Positions 1 through 12,700 of a stretch of DNA of 64,000 bases are shown here, in pieces (position 1 is the stretch's first letter; each line of letters opens with the position of its first letter). Location of the stretch: assembly GCA_017506865.1 (NCBI GenBank), contig JAFCMP010000390.1, forward strand, positions 62,001 through 126,000, in the 5' to 3' direction. Both the position numbers and the translations under genes were made by a program. This DNA is from Tribonema minus (lineage: Eukaryota; Sar; Xanthophyceae; Tribonematales; Tribonemataceae). Below the pieces are notes generated by a model that saw nothing but the letters and a program-made list of their open reading frames with translations, was not told the DNA's origin and made no database searches.

Positions 1-121
1 CGAACAAGCGCCCACGCGCGTCGTCTTTATGCGCCGATGCCAGCTCAGATGCCCTCCCCCCCCCCCCCCCCCTCAGCACAATGTGCCGCCGGAAAACATG
101 CCCTGTCACCTCGTCTCTCAC
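1..121 (-). other. Partial intron of the PP2C gene
   Basis: Starts with the donor GTGAGAG following codon CG at 122 and runs off the window edge. It holds a C homopolymer on the plus strand (G on the gene strand) at about 55-72. No coding exon is visible. Confidence 0.7.
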
Positions 122-3100
122 CGTTGCGGCTTGTGGTCCTCGCTGGCGGCCAGCACACGCCCCTCGCGCGTGATGATCGTGCGGCTGTCGCCCACATTCG
201 CCACGTACACGCGGCCGCCCAGGATGAGCGCTGTCGTGGCGGTGGACCCCGCCTGCAGCAGGAGCTCGCGCGTGCGGCAACAAAAAGCGCTGAGCCGTGC
301 GCGCACGGGGGGGGGAAGAGGGGTGGGGGCACGCAAAGCTTGAAGGAGGGCGCAGTCGCGCGCCCGGCCTTCGCTTCTGTAAAGACCTGTGAGTCGAGAG
401 GCACACCTCTGAGCCTGGCTGGCTGCGCTTCCAACCCCGTGTGATGCTGACGTGCCTTTCGCACACAAACGCCGTCCTGCTCCGTCCCCGCACCTGCGAA
501 TTCTGACTTAAAACGCGCACGGACGCGCAGCCCTCGCTGCGACGCTCTGCATGCACGCATGCCAACAAAGTCGCAGCGTGGCAGCACAGCCACACGCACC
601 TGCGGGTGCTCCGAGTCCTTGATAAAGGCGTCGTCGGTGGCCTTGAAGGCCTCCATGAACGCCTGCTTCACCAGGCCGTCCAGCAGCGCAAAGGACCCCT
701 CCACGTCGTCGCCGCCGACCTCGCCGGTGCTGCGCGCGGGCAGGAGGGGGGGGGGGGCGCGTGGCGCGCGCGTGTGAGGGCACGGCTCAGTGCACAGCAG
801 GATGGGGCAGGCGCTCTTGGGGGCAGGGCGCTGAAGTCGGCCCGTAGTCATTGTTTGAAACAAAGGAGAAAACACAAGTCAACATACATCTTACTTTTCT
901 GGCTGCTGTTTTTTTTTTTTTTTTAAGAATTGAAAAAGAGGGTGCGGAAGTTGCACCACGCGTCGGAAACGAGTTTTCCAGAGCGAGTGCTGACTTTTCG
1001 CTGATCTGCATCCCAGCCTCGGGGGCGCGAACGACCCAGGGTGACGCCAGCTGAGCCACTCAGTCTGCCCGTCTGGTGCAAGGGCCAGGCGGTTCAACGC
1101 CCAGGCTCCCCTGTACGTAATTGCTCACTGCCTACACGCAGGTTCCACATCGCGCCTTGCAGGTCTGTCGCCGCCGCCGCTGCTCTCCCCCCTCACCTCA
1201 CGGAGCTGTCTATCGCCTCACCGTCAGCACTATCAACTGCATGCTGAACGCTGAAGGTCCGCCATCTTACACCACCGCGCATGTTCCAACCGCCGCATCA
1301 ACACTGAACCTCCATCATCGTTTACACACCATTTCCCCGACCACTATACGCACCGCCCAGCCACACCATGTCATAGCGCTGCTGACTTGTACTGTATCAA
1401 TGATATCTTACTACTCCCTCGCTTCCGGCTCAAGGTACCGCCAGCGCCCGTCGCCGTCTGCCTCACCTCATGGAGCTGTCGATCTCCGCCGCGGCAGCGC
1501 TCAGCTCCCCAGCGCGCGCCTGCAGGCTGTCGGCGAGGCGCAGGTGCAGGTTGTCCCACAGGTACTCGCTGGCCTGCGCGCCGCCGTGGCCGTCAAACAC
1601 GCCCACGAACGTCTGCGGCCACAGGTGCGTCCCCGTCAGGCCCGCCACGGCCATGTCCTGAAGGGGGGGGGGCGAAGGGGGGGGGAGCAAGGGGGAGAGC
1701 AACGGGGGGGGGGGGGGGGGCAATGAGCGACCAGGGGGGGGCACGGCAGCGGCGGATGCACGACATGGCGGCAGCGGCGGCGGCAAGAGAGAGTGGCCGA
1801 CAGACAGCGATAACGATGCACACGACAGACGGCGGCGGGTGTGGGGGGCGCTTCACAGCCACCGTGCGCGCAAGGCGGCACTTGCGTGATGGGGCAGGGC
1901 GCGCCATGTACCTGTATGATGGTGCTCTTGTCCTCCATGGACGGCCGCGACCCCATGCGCTCGCTGACTCCGTAGTCAAAGCGGTTCACGCTGAAACCGG
2001 TGCGCCCGACCAGGAAGTGGTCGCTGAGGCCGAGCCTGCGGAAGCGGCAGAGGACGCACCGCAATCACAAACATAATATTAATTCATGAACATGGGCATG
2101 CGAACAGTTGTGCACGAGATCATGATCACAGGCGGCTTTGCAAGTCATGCCACCAGCGCCGTGTACTCATTCATCATCAGTGCTCATATGCTGAGCATCA
2201 GTACCACGCCCTAGCAATGGCTGGGCCCATCTCAATGCGTGTCCAATATCCAGAAGTGGTTGCTGCAGACACTATGCACAGCTGCTAGAGTGGCCTGGAA
2301 TTCAGGGGGCAGCCCAAGCAAGGAGCTCTACCAGCATCATTGCCACCAGTTTCAATGCACCGTTGAGACCTGATGTACAGTGTTATGTCTATTGAATGCT
2401 GCTTCTTGGCCAGAGCAACTGCATCACGAAGATATTTCAAGAGGCGATTACCAGTACAGGTGCGTTGAGCATCATCACCCCATGTTGCTCACAACGCAGC
2501 ACGCGTGTGCGCTCCGTGCAGGCGTCGCTTCAGACGTTTGCAGCGCTCATCATTAAAGGTGAAACAGTAGGAAAAGGGGCTGCGCAACCGCAAAACCGCC
2601 ACAAATCGACACAGAGCTCAAGAGTAAAATCCGCGGCACACATCAAGACGCACGTTAGAGCATGGCACAGACAGCATCAGACGACAGCAAAGCCCCGCGC
2701 GGACAACATCAAAACACCTACGGCGTCACGTGCCTACAAACAGGCACCAGTCGGTCATGCGCGCCGACAGTCTGCGCGTGCGCTCTCACCTGTACTTGTT
2801 GGCATACGGCCCGACCAGCTGCATGTAGGTCCCATTTAAGCTGCCGACGTCGCACAGGAAGAACTCGTCCAGGTCGCTGCGCAGCGGCAGAACGGGCACG
2901 CAGGCGCAGCCGGCAAACAATCCATGAGTTGCCGCAGTGCAATGGCTGCACAAGCACTTGTCAACAACAACATACTGAAGGATGCGGCGATGTGGCACGG
3001 GCTGCCGCACGTTATACAGCACTGGCCAACATTGCAGCTCTGCGAAGCACGCGCCCATGTACTCGCGCAGTTACGGCGCGATAAGCCGCCACAGAACACA

Positions 3101-6100
3101 CGCCGCACCTGCAGCTGACTGCGCCAACAAACCATGCGGCTCCTGGAATGAAGGCTCCGAGAGACATGCTAGGAGAGCACGAGGAGAGACCAGCCGCCGA
3201 CGTGACAGCCGATCTACCGCAGGCCTTCAGCGCGCATGCCATCGCGGCCCGCCTCCCGCAGTCAACACGCGGCTGTGGTGTCGGCCGGGCACTGCAATGC
3301 GCCTCTCATCTTCAATGTCAACTTCAAGCAGCGCCGACTGAGCATTGCAGCGCACATCTGTGTCCTGGACTGAGCACCCTGCACCGCACCTTTCGTACTC
3401 GATGCGGCTGTGGCGCCGGCTGAGCTCCTTGTCGGCGATGCTGGCGTCATTGTCGGTGGCGCGGCCCAGCGCTGCGCCAGCCTCCGTCACCGTCAGCGTC
3501 TGCGGGCGGTGACAATTGGGCCAACGTGCAGCCAGGCAAGTGGTCATGGCATATAGACACGCGCGCGCAACCCACTACATCAACTTGCTGCTGACAAAGG
3601 CGAGGAACAAGCAGAAGGGAGGCGTAACAATGACATGATCATGGATGCAACAGGCAGCGATGCGGACCCGCATTTAAGAAGCGTTCTGCAAGTATGCCGC
3701 TCTCACAGTGGCACGCAAGCGTTACACCCCCGCCTCGCAGCGCTTGTTGCGCCCATGAAGTGCCACTCACGAAGCCGCAGACTGCTCCAGAGTGGGCTGT
3801 TTGTGGCTCTGGCCTGATGAACAGTCATCATGGAAGACCTGACATCATGGAAGACCTGACATGATGCAGAAATGACCCAGAAACGCCGCAGCACGCATAC
3901 ATGCGTGACTATGATTCACGAAAAAGCTGCACTTGTCGACTACTGCCAGCGCACTTGCGCTCGCAGTCACCGCAAACGCGCTTCCCCAACACGTGTTGGC
4001 CAACAACACAGCAGAAGGTGCTGTTCTAGGGCTGGCTTGCTTCAGCGCGCAGCAAACACTAAACATTCGCTCCCGCTATCAGTGGTGTTGGCGGCACACG
4101 CGACTAGGCCTGGGTAGCCAGCGACACGCGCAGAACACGCCCCGTTTGTCAGCTGCACGGATACGAAAGCGCAGCAGTGCTCAACTGCTGAGCAGCTGCA
4201 GCGCACTCCACAGAGCTCGACAGCGCCAACCCCGCCCGCTCCGGTGACTGCAGTAGAGTGTCGCACCTTGAACTTCCGTTGCCCCGGCCCGTTGCCTCGC
4301 CAAACTTCAACTTCAAGCATGGCAGCGCTCACCTGCCCCTTGAGCGGCCCCGTCTTGGCGTGTATCCACATCTTCCCCGGCACGCGCCCCAATGGCGGCT
4401 GCCGCTTCTCTGCTGGCGCCGGCTCCGCCTCCTGCACGGGCTCCTCCACCGCTGCGTCCTCCGGTATCGAGCCCACCGCCGCCGCCGCTGGTGGCGCAGC
4501 TGAGGGCCGAGCAGGGGGGCAGCAAAGGCGCGGGGTCAGCAGCGCAGGCGCAGGTTACAGTGCACGCTTGCTGAAGCACACTATGTGTTGAAGGACCGGC
4601 AAGCTTGCACGCATGCGTGAGTGCATACACAGCGGCAGCAGATCAGAGCGCAAATGCCCATGGCGTACACGCCCATGATGGTGTCAGGCCCGCAGCACGA
4701 ACCGGCGTGCGTGCGCGTTTGCCAGCACACGCATCCCACAGTTCGCTTGCATTGGCATGAGCCATCATCGCTGGCGCCATCAAGGACAACCGATGACGCG
4801 CGGCAGCCCGCAAATCACCACTACTCACGCACGCGCACACGCACACGGTATCAGCGACACGCCCGCCCCTACACCGCACTCACCGTCCGCGGCGGCAGCA
4901 GCAGCAGCGGCAGCGTCATCTGCACCAGCGTCAGCTGCTCCCGCCCCTCCATCGTCGTTGCCGCCGCCAGCTGCAGCGCCGTCGTCGCCCTCCTCGCCAT
5001 CCGCTGCAGCCGCAGCAGCCTCCTCCACGAGCGCCTCCGCCGCGATCGCCTGCGACCCCGCCGTGCCGACGCGGCCCGTGCTGTCCGCCGCAAATGACGC
5101 GGGCGCCGACTGGTGGCGCCCGTGGTGGTGGTGCGGGTGCGGCGGGCTGCCGCGCACGGGCGCCTCTGCCGCGCCGCCGCCCGTGGAGAGCCGCCCGCTC
5201 TCGGGACTTCGCGGAAGTGGAGGGGGGGGGGGGGGGGGGGGGAGGGCGTGAGAGTGATGCCGTCATCGCGAGGGGAGCGTGGGCGGTGTGAAGGCCGCCG
5301 CGACGCACGGACGGGTCTGCGCGGTGTGCATCGGGCGCGCAGCGCGACGGAAGGCGCGGGCTACTGCTAGCAGAAGAGCGTGCATCACCGCGCACATGCT
5401 GTACCAATGTCCAGGAGTGCGACGGGCGTCAGATGCCGTGCGTGCTGCACATCGACACGACTCGCGAGCGCATGCAGGAAGCGCTCTGCGCGCCTGGTCG
5501 CACGCGTAGCACGCACTCCCGCCCCCGCCCTTGAGACACGTACAGTCAAAAGACGGCATGCGGCGGCGCCGCGCTGCGGTGCGCAGACTGCCGGCGGGCC
5601 CGACTGCAACGGCGGCACGCGCGCTCATCGGCTGAGCACTGACCTGCCGGGCGGCGGGAACCGGCTGCACTTGAAGACGCTGTTGCCAACGCTGAAGCAG
5701 CAGCCCTCGCCCATGGGCCATTCGCGGTGCCCCACGCCGCTGCGCAGGCGTATCGCCGCGGCAAAGTCGGTGCCGCTGCCGCCGTCGACGAGGTAGAACC
5801 TGCGCGCGCGCGCAGCAGGGGCGCCGGCGGCAGCGCGCGTGGCAGTGGGTCAGAGCTACAGCTTCAGCGCAGCAACTCAGAGCGCAATGCACATGGCAAA
5901 CGTGCAGAGATGCCAGTGACTGCAAGCGCGAGGGTGAAGGTGTTGGCTTCAGGACATCAGCGCCAGAGCCTTGGCTGCATGCAGGTTTCAAATGCCGCAA
6001 ATTAGGCCAAGGATTGAACTTCGTGGCTCACGCGGCTGTTGTGGCCAAAATGGCAGCTACGCTTCGCAAAATCAGCATGTGCGACACAGCAGCATGCTCT

Positions 6101-8392
6101 GCTTGCACCCACTGCTCAGCTGAATCTTCAAGCTCATTATAATGAATATAAGTGGGTTGTGATGTTCTGCAGCCCATCGCCATTTCCCTCTCAACATCAA
6201 GTGCTGCTGTGGATGCAGCTGCGCTGGCGGCAAATGAATGTCAACTGCCGCTGACTGCTAGTGTACTTCGTCCTCCGCACTGCCGTTACTGCCATGCCCG
6301 TGAGCTGCATACACTTGAAGATCCACGTGAGGAAGTAAAAGTGGCACTGGTGACTCTCCTGCACATGAAAGTCCCGCCTGTATGCCTGCCCACAGCATCC
6401 ACGGCACACCCACGAACTGAAGCTGCACAACGCGTACACTTCAAGGCGTTGCGCCACCAGCGGCTCCAGGCCCTAACAGTAACCACCTAGCTGCGGTGAT
6501 GCGCCGTCGATCGACGCAGCCTCCGCCACCGAGCAGAGCTGATGCAGGACGCCTCAGCAGCGCATCAGCGCGCCACGTTTCGTTTGCACACCAGCAGACT
6601 CGCTTTGTACACCAGCAGACTCTCTCTCTCTCCCTCTCTCTCGCACACACACACTTCCACACACACGCGCGCCGCACACACAGAGCGATGCGCGCGCCAT
6701 CGCGCGCAGCGAAGCCACCATGCACGCTCACCTCGACGGTCCGTGCGCGCCTCCAGCGCCTGCGCGTCCAGGCGTGCCGCCCGCCGCTGCCGCCTGCTCG
6801 CTGCCGCCGTTGCCTTCGCCGTTGCCATCGCTCGCGCCCCACTCCCCCCCCCCTTCGCCCTCCGCGCAGTACTCTATGAAGGCGTGGTGCCGCAGCGCCA
6901 GCGCCGTGTCCGTGGGTATGCTCAGCGTGTTGTCGGGGCCCTGCCCGATGCTCGCGCCGGCCGCCGTGACTATGAAGCTGGTGAGCGTTTGCAGGAGGGG
7001 GGGGGGGCCGACGGGGCAGGCACATGAGGGGTGGGCTGTGTGTGAAGACGACTTGCTGCCGAGACAAGCACCTCGTCATGGTGCTACAAATGCTCTGTGA
7101 GACGCACGCCTGAGGGGAGAGGAGAGGGCGCGCTGGTGACGCTCGCCTCCAAGTCTCCTCCATGTACCAGGCCGTCGCTGAGCGAGGCTACCTGCGTGCC
7201 AGCAATGTGTTGTCAGCAGCGACAGACGGGGCACGCATCTCCGCCGCTCACCTGGGCTGATTTGTGCCCTCCGCCACCGTCGTGTACTTAAGCACCACCT
7301 TTGGCTCCGTCACCATGCTGAGCCCTGCCACCACGTCGTCGCGCCGCACCGGCACCGTGCCTCCGGGCGTCCTGGTCATGTGCGCAGACACGCAGAGTCG
7401 AGGGCAGCCGCAGTGAGAGCGCTGCGGCAGCGAGCTGTCAGGGCAGCAGCAGATTCAGGCATGGAGAGCGCGCTGCAGAAGCCGCGCTGCGAGCGATGCG
7501 CGGCGCTGCTCACGGCGGCATCAGGTGCGTTCACGCGCAGCGCCGGTCTGCGACGCTGCGCGACCGCGGCCAGCAGCGCCCGGCTCCCGCTCTGCTTCGC
7601 ACCACCAGATCTGCCGCCTCCGCGCGAGTCACGCGGCACACATCGGGAACAAGGGCACGCCACACGCATCACGGGCAGCGGCGGCAGCGCCCAGCCCGCG
7701 CACACTCACTCTGCGCCGCTGGGCCGCTCCACGTCCGCTGCCACCGTGGCGCTGGCGGCGGCGGCGGCGCCGTCGGCGGCATCCTTTGGGCGCGCGCGCG
7801 AGCCCTTCCGCGCCATGATGCCGTCCAGCTTCTTGAGGTTCTTGCCGAAGCCCTCCAGCTTCTTGAAGGCGCCGGAGCGGCGGCCGCCGCCAGCAGCAGC
7901 GCCGGCGGCTGCGGCGGCGGCTTTGTTGGCGCTCTCGTCCTGCAGCGCCGCCGGCGTCAGGCCGTCGTCCGCGGCTAGCGCGTTGCCTTCAGGCACGAGA
8001 AGCACCTGGCGCCGACGCGGAGAGAGTGTTGCGGCGTGAGAGCGACTGCCGATGCGGTTGTAAGCGGTGCAGAGGATGGGCAGCAGGGAGGTGCTGGTAC
8101 AGGATGCAGGGGCGGGCTGGACATGACATGGAGAAGGGTCGGCAACCTAATGACATCGCAAAGCCGTTGGTCATGATAAACTCATCATCAGCGGGAGCTG
8201 GACTGAACAGACATTGTGCACAGGTTTTGGTGCTTCTTTGAGGAGTGCAGCTGCTGGAATCACACCGGGTTGCCCTTCGAGGGGCATCGGAGTACTCCGA
8301 GCATCACAGCATGAGCGCACCTGCTCGTTTGGCGAAATCGGTTCTTGCACTTTGTTGATTATCGCCGGTCCTTCTTGCATTTCCAGCGCCAT
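122..8392 (-). CDS. FHA-FHA-PP2C protein phosphatase (3' end beyond window)
   Basis: Metal-dependent Ser/Thr phosphatase fused to two FHA domains, like plant KAPP but with an extra FHA. Exons, 3' to 5': 122-252, 600-729, 1467-1657, 1912-2035, 2790-2876, 3390-3499, 4333-4499, 4884-5206, 5644-5799, 6732-6977, 7252-7371, 7710-8005, 8321-8392. All are GT-AG and phase closes throughout (717 codons plus 2 nt). The first ATG (MALEMQEG) is at 8392. Residues about 123-275 form FHA1 (IGQGPDN, HHAFIEY, LVDGGSGT). FHA2 has intact LGRATDND, LSRRHSRIEY and GSLNGTY. PP2C follows: RPSMEDKS, FVGVFDGHGG, ANVGDSRTI, SEDHKP. An acidic, Ala-rich linker (exon 4884-5206) separates the FHAs. The catalytic C-terminal part is cut by the window edge. 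Expected role is dephosphorylating partners recruited through pThr binding by FHA2. The fold calls are secure; the substrate is unknown. Confidence 0.93.
3827..3860. repeat. 17-bp direct tandem repeat in PP2C int­ron
   Basis: Two identical copies of atcatggaagacctgac lie head to tail inside the intron between exons 3390-3499 and 4333-4499. No function is evident. Confidence 0.85.
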
Positions 8393-9764
8393 GCTTACAG
8401 CAGGCGGATGAGGTCACAGGCCAAGCGGCAACCTTGGAACCAGATTTAGTGTTCTGCACCGCAGCACGACGTGCGTCGATTGATGCGCCGCCAGCGACAA
8501 ACGATCATATGTCAAACACTGTTACAAAAAATAGAAATGGCACTCAGGAAGATACGCACCAATCTGAGCTCAAGCACGAGCTGCTGCCTCGCAACTGACA
8601 AGCAGGCGCGGTGATGTTTCGTTGAAATGCTGGCTGGGTGCAAGAAGTCGCCAAGCAGGTTAAATTGGTGTACTTGATGCTATCCCACCTGATTCACTAC
8701 GATTACAGTCTCCGCACACCACCTTAGCAGCCGCCGCTGGTCACCTGAAAGCTGTGTCCTGTGAGCGCTATCTATCCTAAAAGCCCTTCCCAGCCGGTGA
8801 CTAAGGAGGCGGCATCTATGCTGAACAGCTCGCCCCACTAAGCACGCTTCCTGCGCTGCTGTCGCTGTTCACGGAAGCCCTGACAGGCAGCACTAGCTAA
8901 GCTCTCTTAGAATTTCGCGCGAGTCACTTGTGACTTTAAGATCCCTGTGTCCGAGTGAGTGAGTGAGCAGCAGTGAGCCATGAGCAATGGAGGCATGCCC
9001 CCCGTTGCGCGCTGCTTGCGCGCCGCAACCCACCGTGCATGACTCATGCACCAAACACCGCAGACAGCGCACACGGCATCACAAAGCGAAAAGAGATTAG
9101 ACGTATCTGGATGGGGACCCGCCGCGGTAAACATTGTCATAAACTTGCTTGCTTGTCCACTGTGTCAAAATGCTGCTTGTTCCTACGTCACTGCCAGACT
9201 GCGCCTGCGCCCCCATTTTTATGGCGCCCTCGCTTCCCCACACTCCCCCTAAGGGAATGCCCGTCTCATGCACTGCTTGCGCACTTGCAGCAGCGCTAGG
9301 GCTGCAACCGTCGCGCGCCGTGCGGGTTGATGCCACCCTGTCTTTTCTGATTGTTCGCCGGGCTGCCCCACTGCGCTGAGTACCACCAGCGACACGGGGG
9401 CAGCAAAGCTGTACACAGCACCGCACAGCACACCGCACGACACACTGCTGGGCTACGTCTACACTGATCGTGTGCGGGTGCTCCAAAGGGGTGATGGTCC
9501 TTGCACGACACGGCGCACTCAAAGTTGTCTCAAAATTATACGGTAGCGACGGAGGCAAACACGTCATGGGGTTTTGTCGCGTGCCGCCGGTCTACTCTGC
9601 TACAGCCTCCCCCCCCCCCTAACCCCTACCTACCTACCCTCCCCCCCCCCCCCCCGCTCCCACAACCCCCCTGCGCGTGCGTCGGCCCATCATGTCTCTT
9701 CTTCTCTGCCTTCCGACGTCTGCGACAGGAGGGGCCTGAATGAGGCCCAACTTCAAGTGTATAT
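8393..9764. promoter_or_regulatory. Intergenic: PP2C promoter side and 3' flank of RRM gene
   Basis: About 1.4 kb between two minus-strand genes. It should contain the PP2C 5' flank (just above 8392) and the 3' UTR of the RRM gene (just below 9765). A plus-strand C-rich tract lies at about 9608-9655. I see no convincing ORF, TATA box or RNA gene. Confidence 0.4.
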
Positions 9765-12700
9765 TCAGCTGGCGGAGGGCCCCTGAGCGCTGCTGGCGCT
9801 CGGGTCGTTGAAACGCGGCCGGGGCTGCCTGGCCTGATTGGTGTACGCCGCTGCGTAGCCGGCGGCGGCGGGGTGATACATCGGAGCCTGTCCGTACCAG
9901 CCCTGGCCTGCAGGTTCAGACAACGACGTGGGAGTATACGTGAGAAGCGCAAACGCACGGCGCAGTGCAGCGAAGCATGGCCCTGGCTGCAGAGCCAGGG
10001 GTTCTCTGCATCAGTACACAGATACAGAAGGCCGATGATACACCCTACTGCTGTACGTACATGCCGTACTCCTTGCCAACGCCACGCACATGGCCCCACT
10101 CTACGTGGCACGACGAGCAGCGGAGTCACATGCAAAACGAGCACGACATTGGGGGCCGATGCGCGGCCCCGACAGCGCACCTGCCGGCTCTGCGGGGGGG
10201 TGCACGGGCATGAACCCCATCATGGGTGGAGGTCCGTCCCTTGGCGGCACCACGAGGTAGCCGATGGGCGTGTGGCCGTGGTAGTAGGCCATTGCGTCGT
10301 TGCCTTCTGCGGGCGGGAGAGCCGGGATGGGTGGGTGGGGGGGGGGGGGGGGGGGGCAGTGATGAGCGCTACAAAGTGCTGCTTTATTGCACATGTGGCA
10401 TGAAGCGGTGCTCTGAGCTGCGCTATTGGCTTTGGTGGAAGCGCTACGAATATTGCTCGCGTTGAGCGCAGCGTAGGATGTCATTTGACAGCACCATCTG
10501 ACATGTACCCTAAATTGTCACGAGCTCACGGGTCCTCTGATTTCAGGGCAGCAACTGTCCCTTTCAGCCAGCCACAATGCGCTGTGCGCACCTGCAGAAA
10601 CATCATGCTGCTGTAGTGCTGACAGGACTGGCACACAACTTCAGCAGCATTGTCTGAGTTTGGCTCCACAACCAGCGACACTAGCGTTGCGCCACCACAG
10701 TGGTCTCGCAGTGGTTCTGCTACGTGAGAAACATGAGAGGCGGCCATCCCATACTGTACCTGCGCCAGGTGCAGTCCCCTGCCGTGCTGCTGCGGCAGCT
10801 GCGGCAGCGCCGTAGAGGTGCGGGTATTGGTACGCCTGCGCAGTATACCAGGCCAGTCAGACAACAGCGAGAGACTACAGAGTCAGATGCTGGTTACGTT
10901 TAACGACGCTGCAGTATACACGCATGTATGCAAGGCAACATACAGTTCATGTATGTGCTGTTGGTCACAGGAATTGTGGCCGCATCATGACACGATGTGT
11001 GACTGCAGCACCCCAGGTTGCCGATGCGCCGCTCTGCGAACACGGAACGGAACTGTACCCTCTACGCAGAGCTCGCCGTCCGCACCCGCTCAGAAACACG
11101 CTCAGCGGTACAGTGTACTGCGCAGGCAGGACTGAGCGCTGCCACAAGTGAACTCCACACTCCACTGCTGAACCGCGCTGCTGCGGCGCGTTGACAGCAG
11201 CCACTGAGACGAACGCTCCACGAAGAACGAACCTGTTGCTGCTGCTGCTGCTGCTGCGAATGCAGCATGTTCGCCTGGTGCTGCAAATACCACTGGCGCT
11301 GCTGCTGCTGCTGCTGCTGCGCGTAGTCGCCAGACGGCACGCCGCCGGTCGCGTCTGGTGCCGCGACGGCAGTGTGCAGGAGCGCCTCGCCTCCGCCGCC
11401 TACGCCGCCGGCCTGGCCGGATTGCGCCTGAGGCGGGGGCCGCGAGGGGCAGCCGAGAGTGAGACCTGTACTCATATGGCAGAGCTGCGCCCTACCAGAT
11501 ATGCTGCAAGGGTGCCACGGAGACCCCTGCAATCGTCAGTGCTGCAGCAATTGCCGTTGCGGCGGCGCTCGTAGCGCCGTCTTTGTAGGTAGTCCGCAGT
11601 TGAGGTATGCTCCGACGCCGGCTGTGCGGAGCGTAGCGTCCAGCGGAGCAGCCGTGGGCACTGCAGTCTTGCAGGCATGTGGTTGTAAGCCAGTGCAACG
11701 GTGGCAAGCGTCTGAGCACAAATGTGCTTGTGCAGCTACCCTGCTTGCTCATAGCCGGGCAGCCCGGCGGCACTAAGCCTGTTACCCACTGCGACAGTGC
11801 AAGCGACTGAAAAATCGCCGTGCCGCGGCAGCGCAGGCCGGAGCACAGCCAGTGAAGAATAATATTGGAAGCGCACATACACAAGTGCAATGACCTTGGA
11901 AGCGTACACACACAAGCGCATACACAATCAAGCCGCGGCGCAACAGCCCTGGTGCACAGGCAGGAGGGGACACGATCGGTGCCACTTCAAGCCTGTGCCA
12001 TCGCTCGCTTCACGCGGGAGCGATGCATCATCCGTCGCAATACGTGCACAGCGGACGGCGCAGCGCGGCGCTCACCTGGTCGCGCAGACTGCCGTCGTAC
12101 GGCGCGCGCACGTAGTAGAGCGCCTGCACCGGCGGCGCGTGAGGGTGCCCGCCGTGCCACGCAGCACCTACGGAGAGCAGATGGGTGAGGTTTAAGAGCG
12201 GAGATGAGAGCGCGCCGTGCACTCCCCTGTTCGTTGAGCGCTGACTACAGTACTTCCCATGCATGCCCTTGTTGAACTTTGGTTATGATCAATGACAATG
12301 GCAAGGGAGCAAGCCTTAAGGAGATGCGCTGCGGCTGAATGAGCGTGCGCAGAGCCAGTCGCTCTGAGCATTCGGTTGAAAGTACCAGGATGAGCCAGAA
12401 CAGGAAGCGGCTGCAGCAGACAACATGGCTACCGCAGCGCGCCCTCTCATTGATGATCAGATCTTATTGAGCAGCGACCCACTCGTCCATCAAGCAAGCG
12501 TGCTCCCCGCCCCTGGGCGCAGTTGCAACATCACATGTGCATGCACGCCTGGCGCTACCGGCGCAGCGGACAGAAGGCGCTGCTGCACAGTGTTGCAGCG
12601 CTCAGCACAATGCGAGCACTGACCTCCCAACATGGACATTGGGCCCGTGCCGTGCATGGCGGGCGCGCCGCCGATGCTGGACCGGCCCTGACTTCTCCCC

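Noticed and set aside
1185..1215. Short segment in a PP2C intron resembling the end of exon 1467-1657 (CTCACCTCA.GGAGCTGTC)
   Set aside because: It is too short to call a duplicated exon and has no continuing reading frame.
4260..4332. In-frame extension EVEVWRGNGPGQRKFK of the PP2C exon
   Set aside because: Splicing at 4333 directly to 3499 gives the expected FHA strand order (GPLKGQ followed by TLTVTEAG), so the extension is intron read-through.
4825..5407. Long overlapping ORFs on both strands in GC-rich exons
   Set aside because: These are shadow frames caused by high GC (few stop codons). Only the frame that keeps phase with neighbouring exons was accepted.
6286..6457. Minus-strand stretch with spaced Cys/His (WVCRGCCGQAYRR) suggesting a zinc finger
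   Set aside because: The flanking FHA1 exons (6732-6977 and 5644-5799) join in phase without it, so it lies in an intron.
9501..9743. Plus-strand Pro-rich ORF over the C tract near 9.6 kb
   Set aside because: The prolines are simply translation of C homopolymers; no start context, splice structure or conserved motif.
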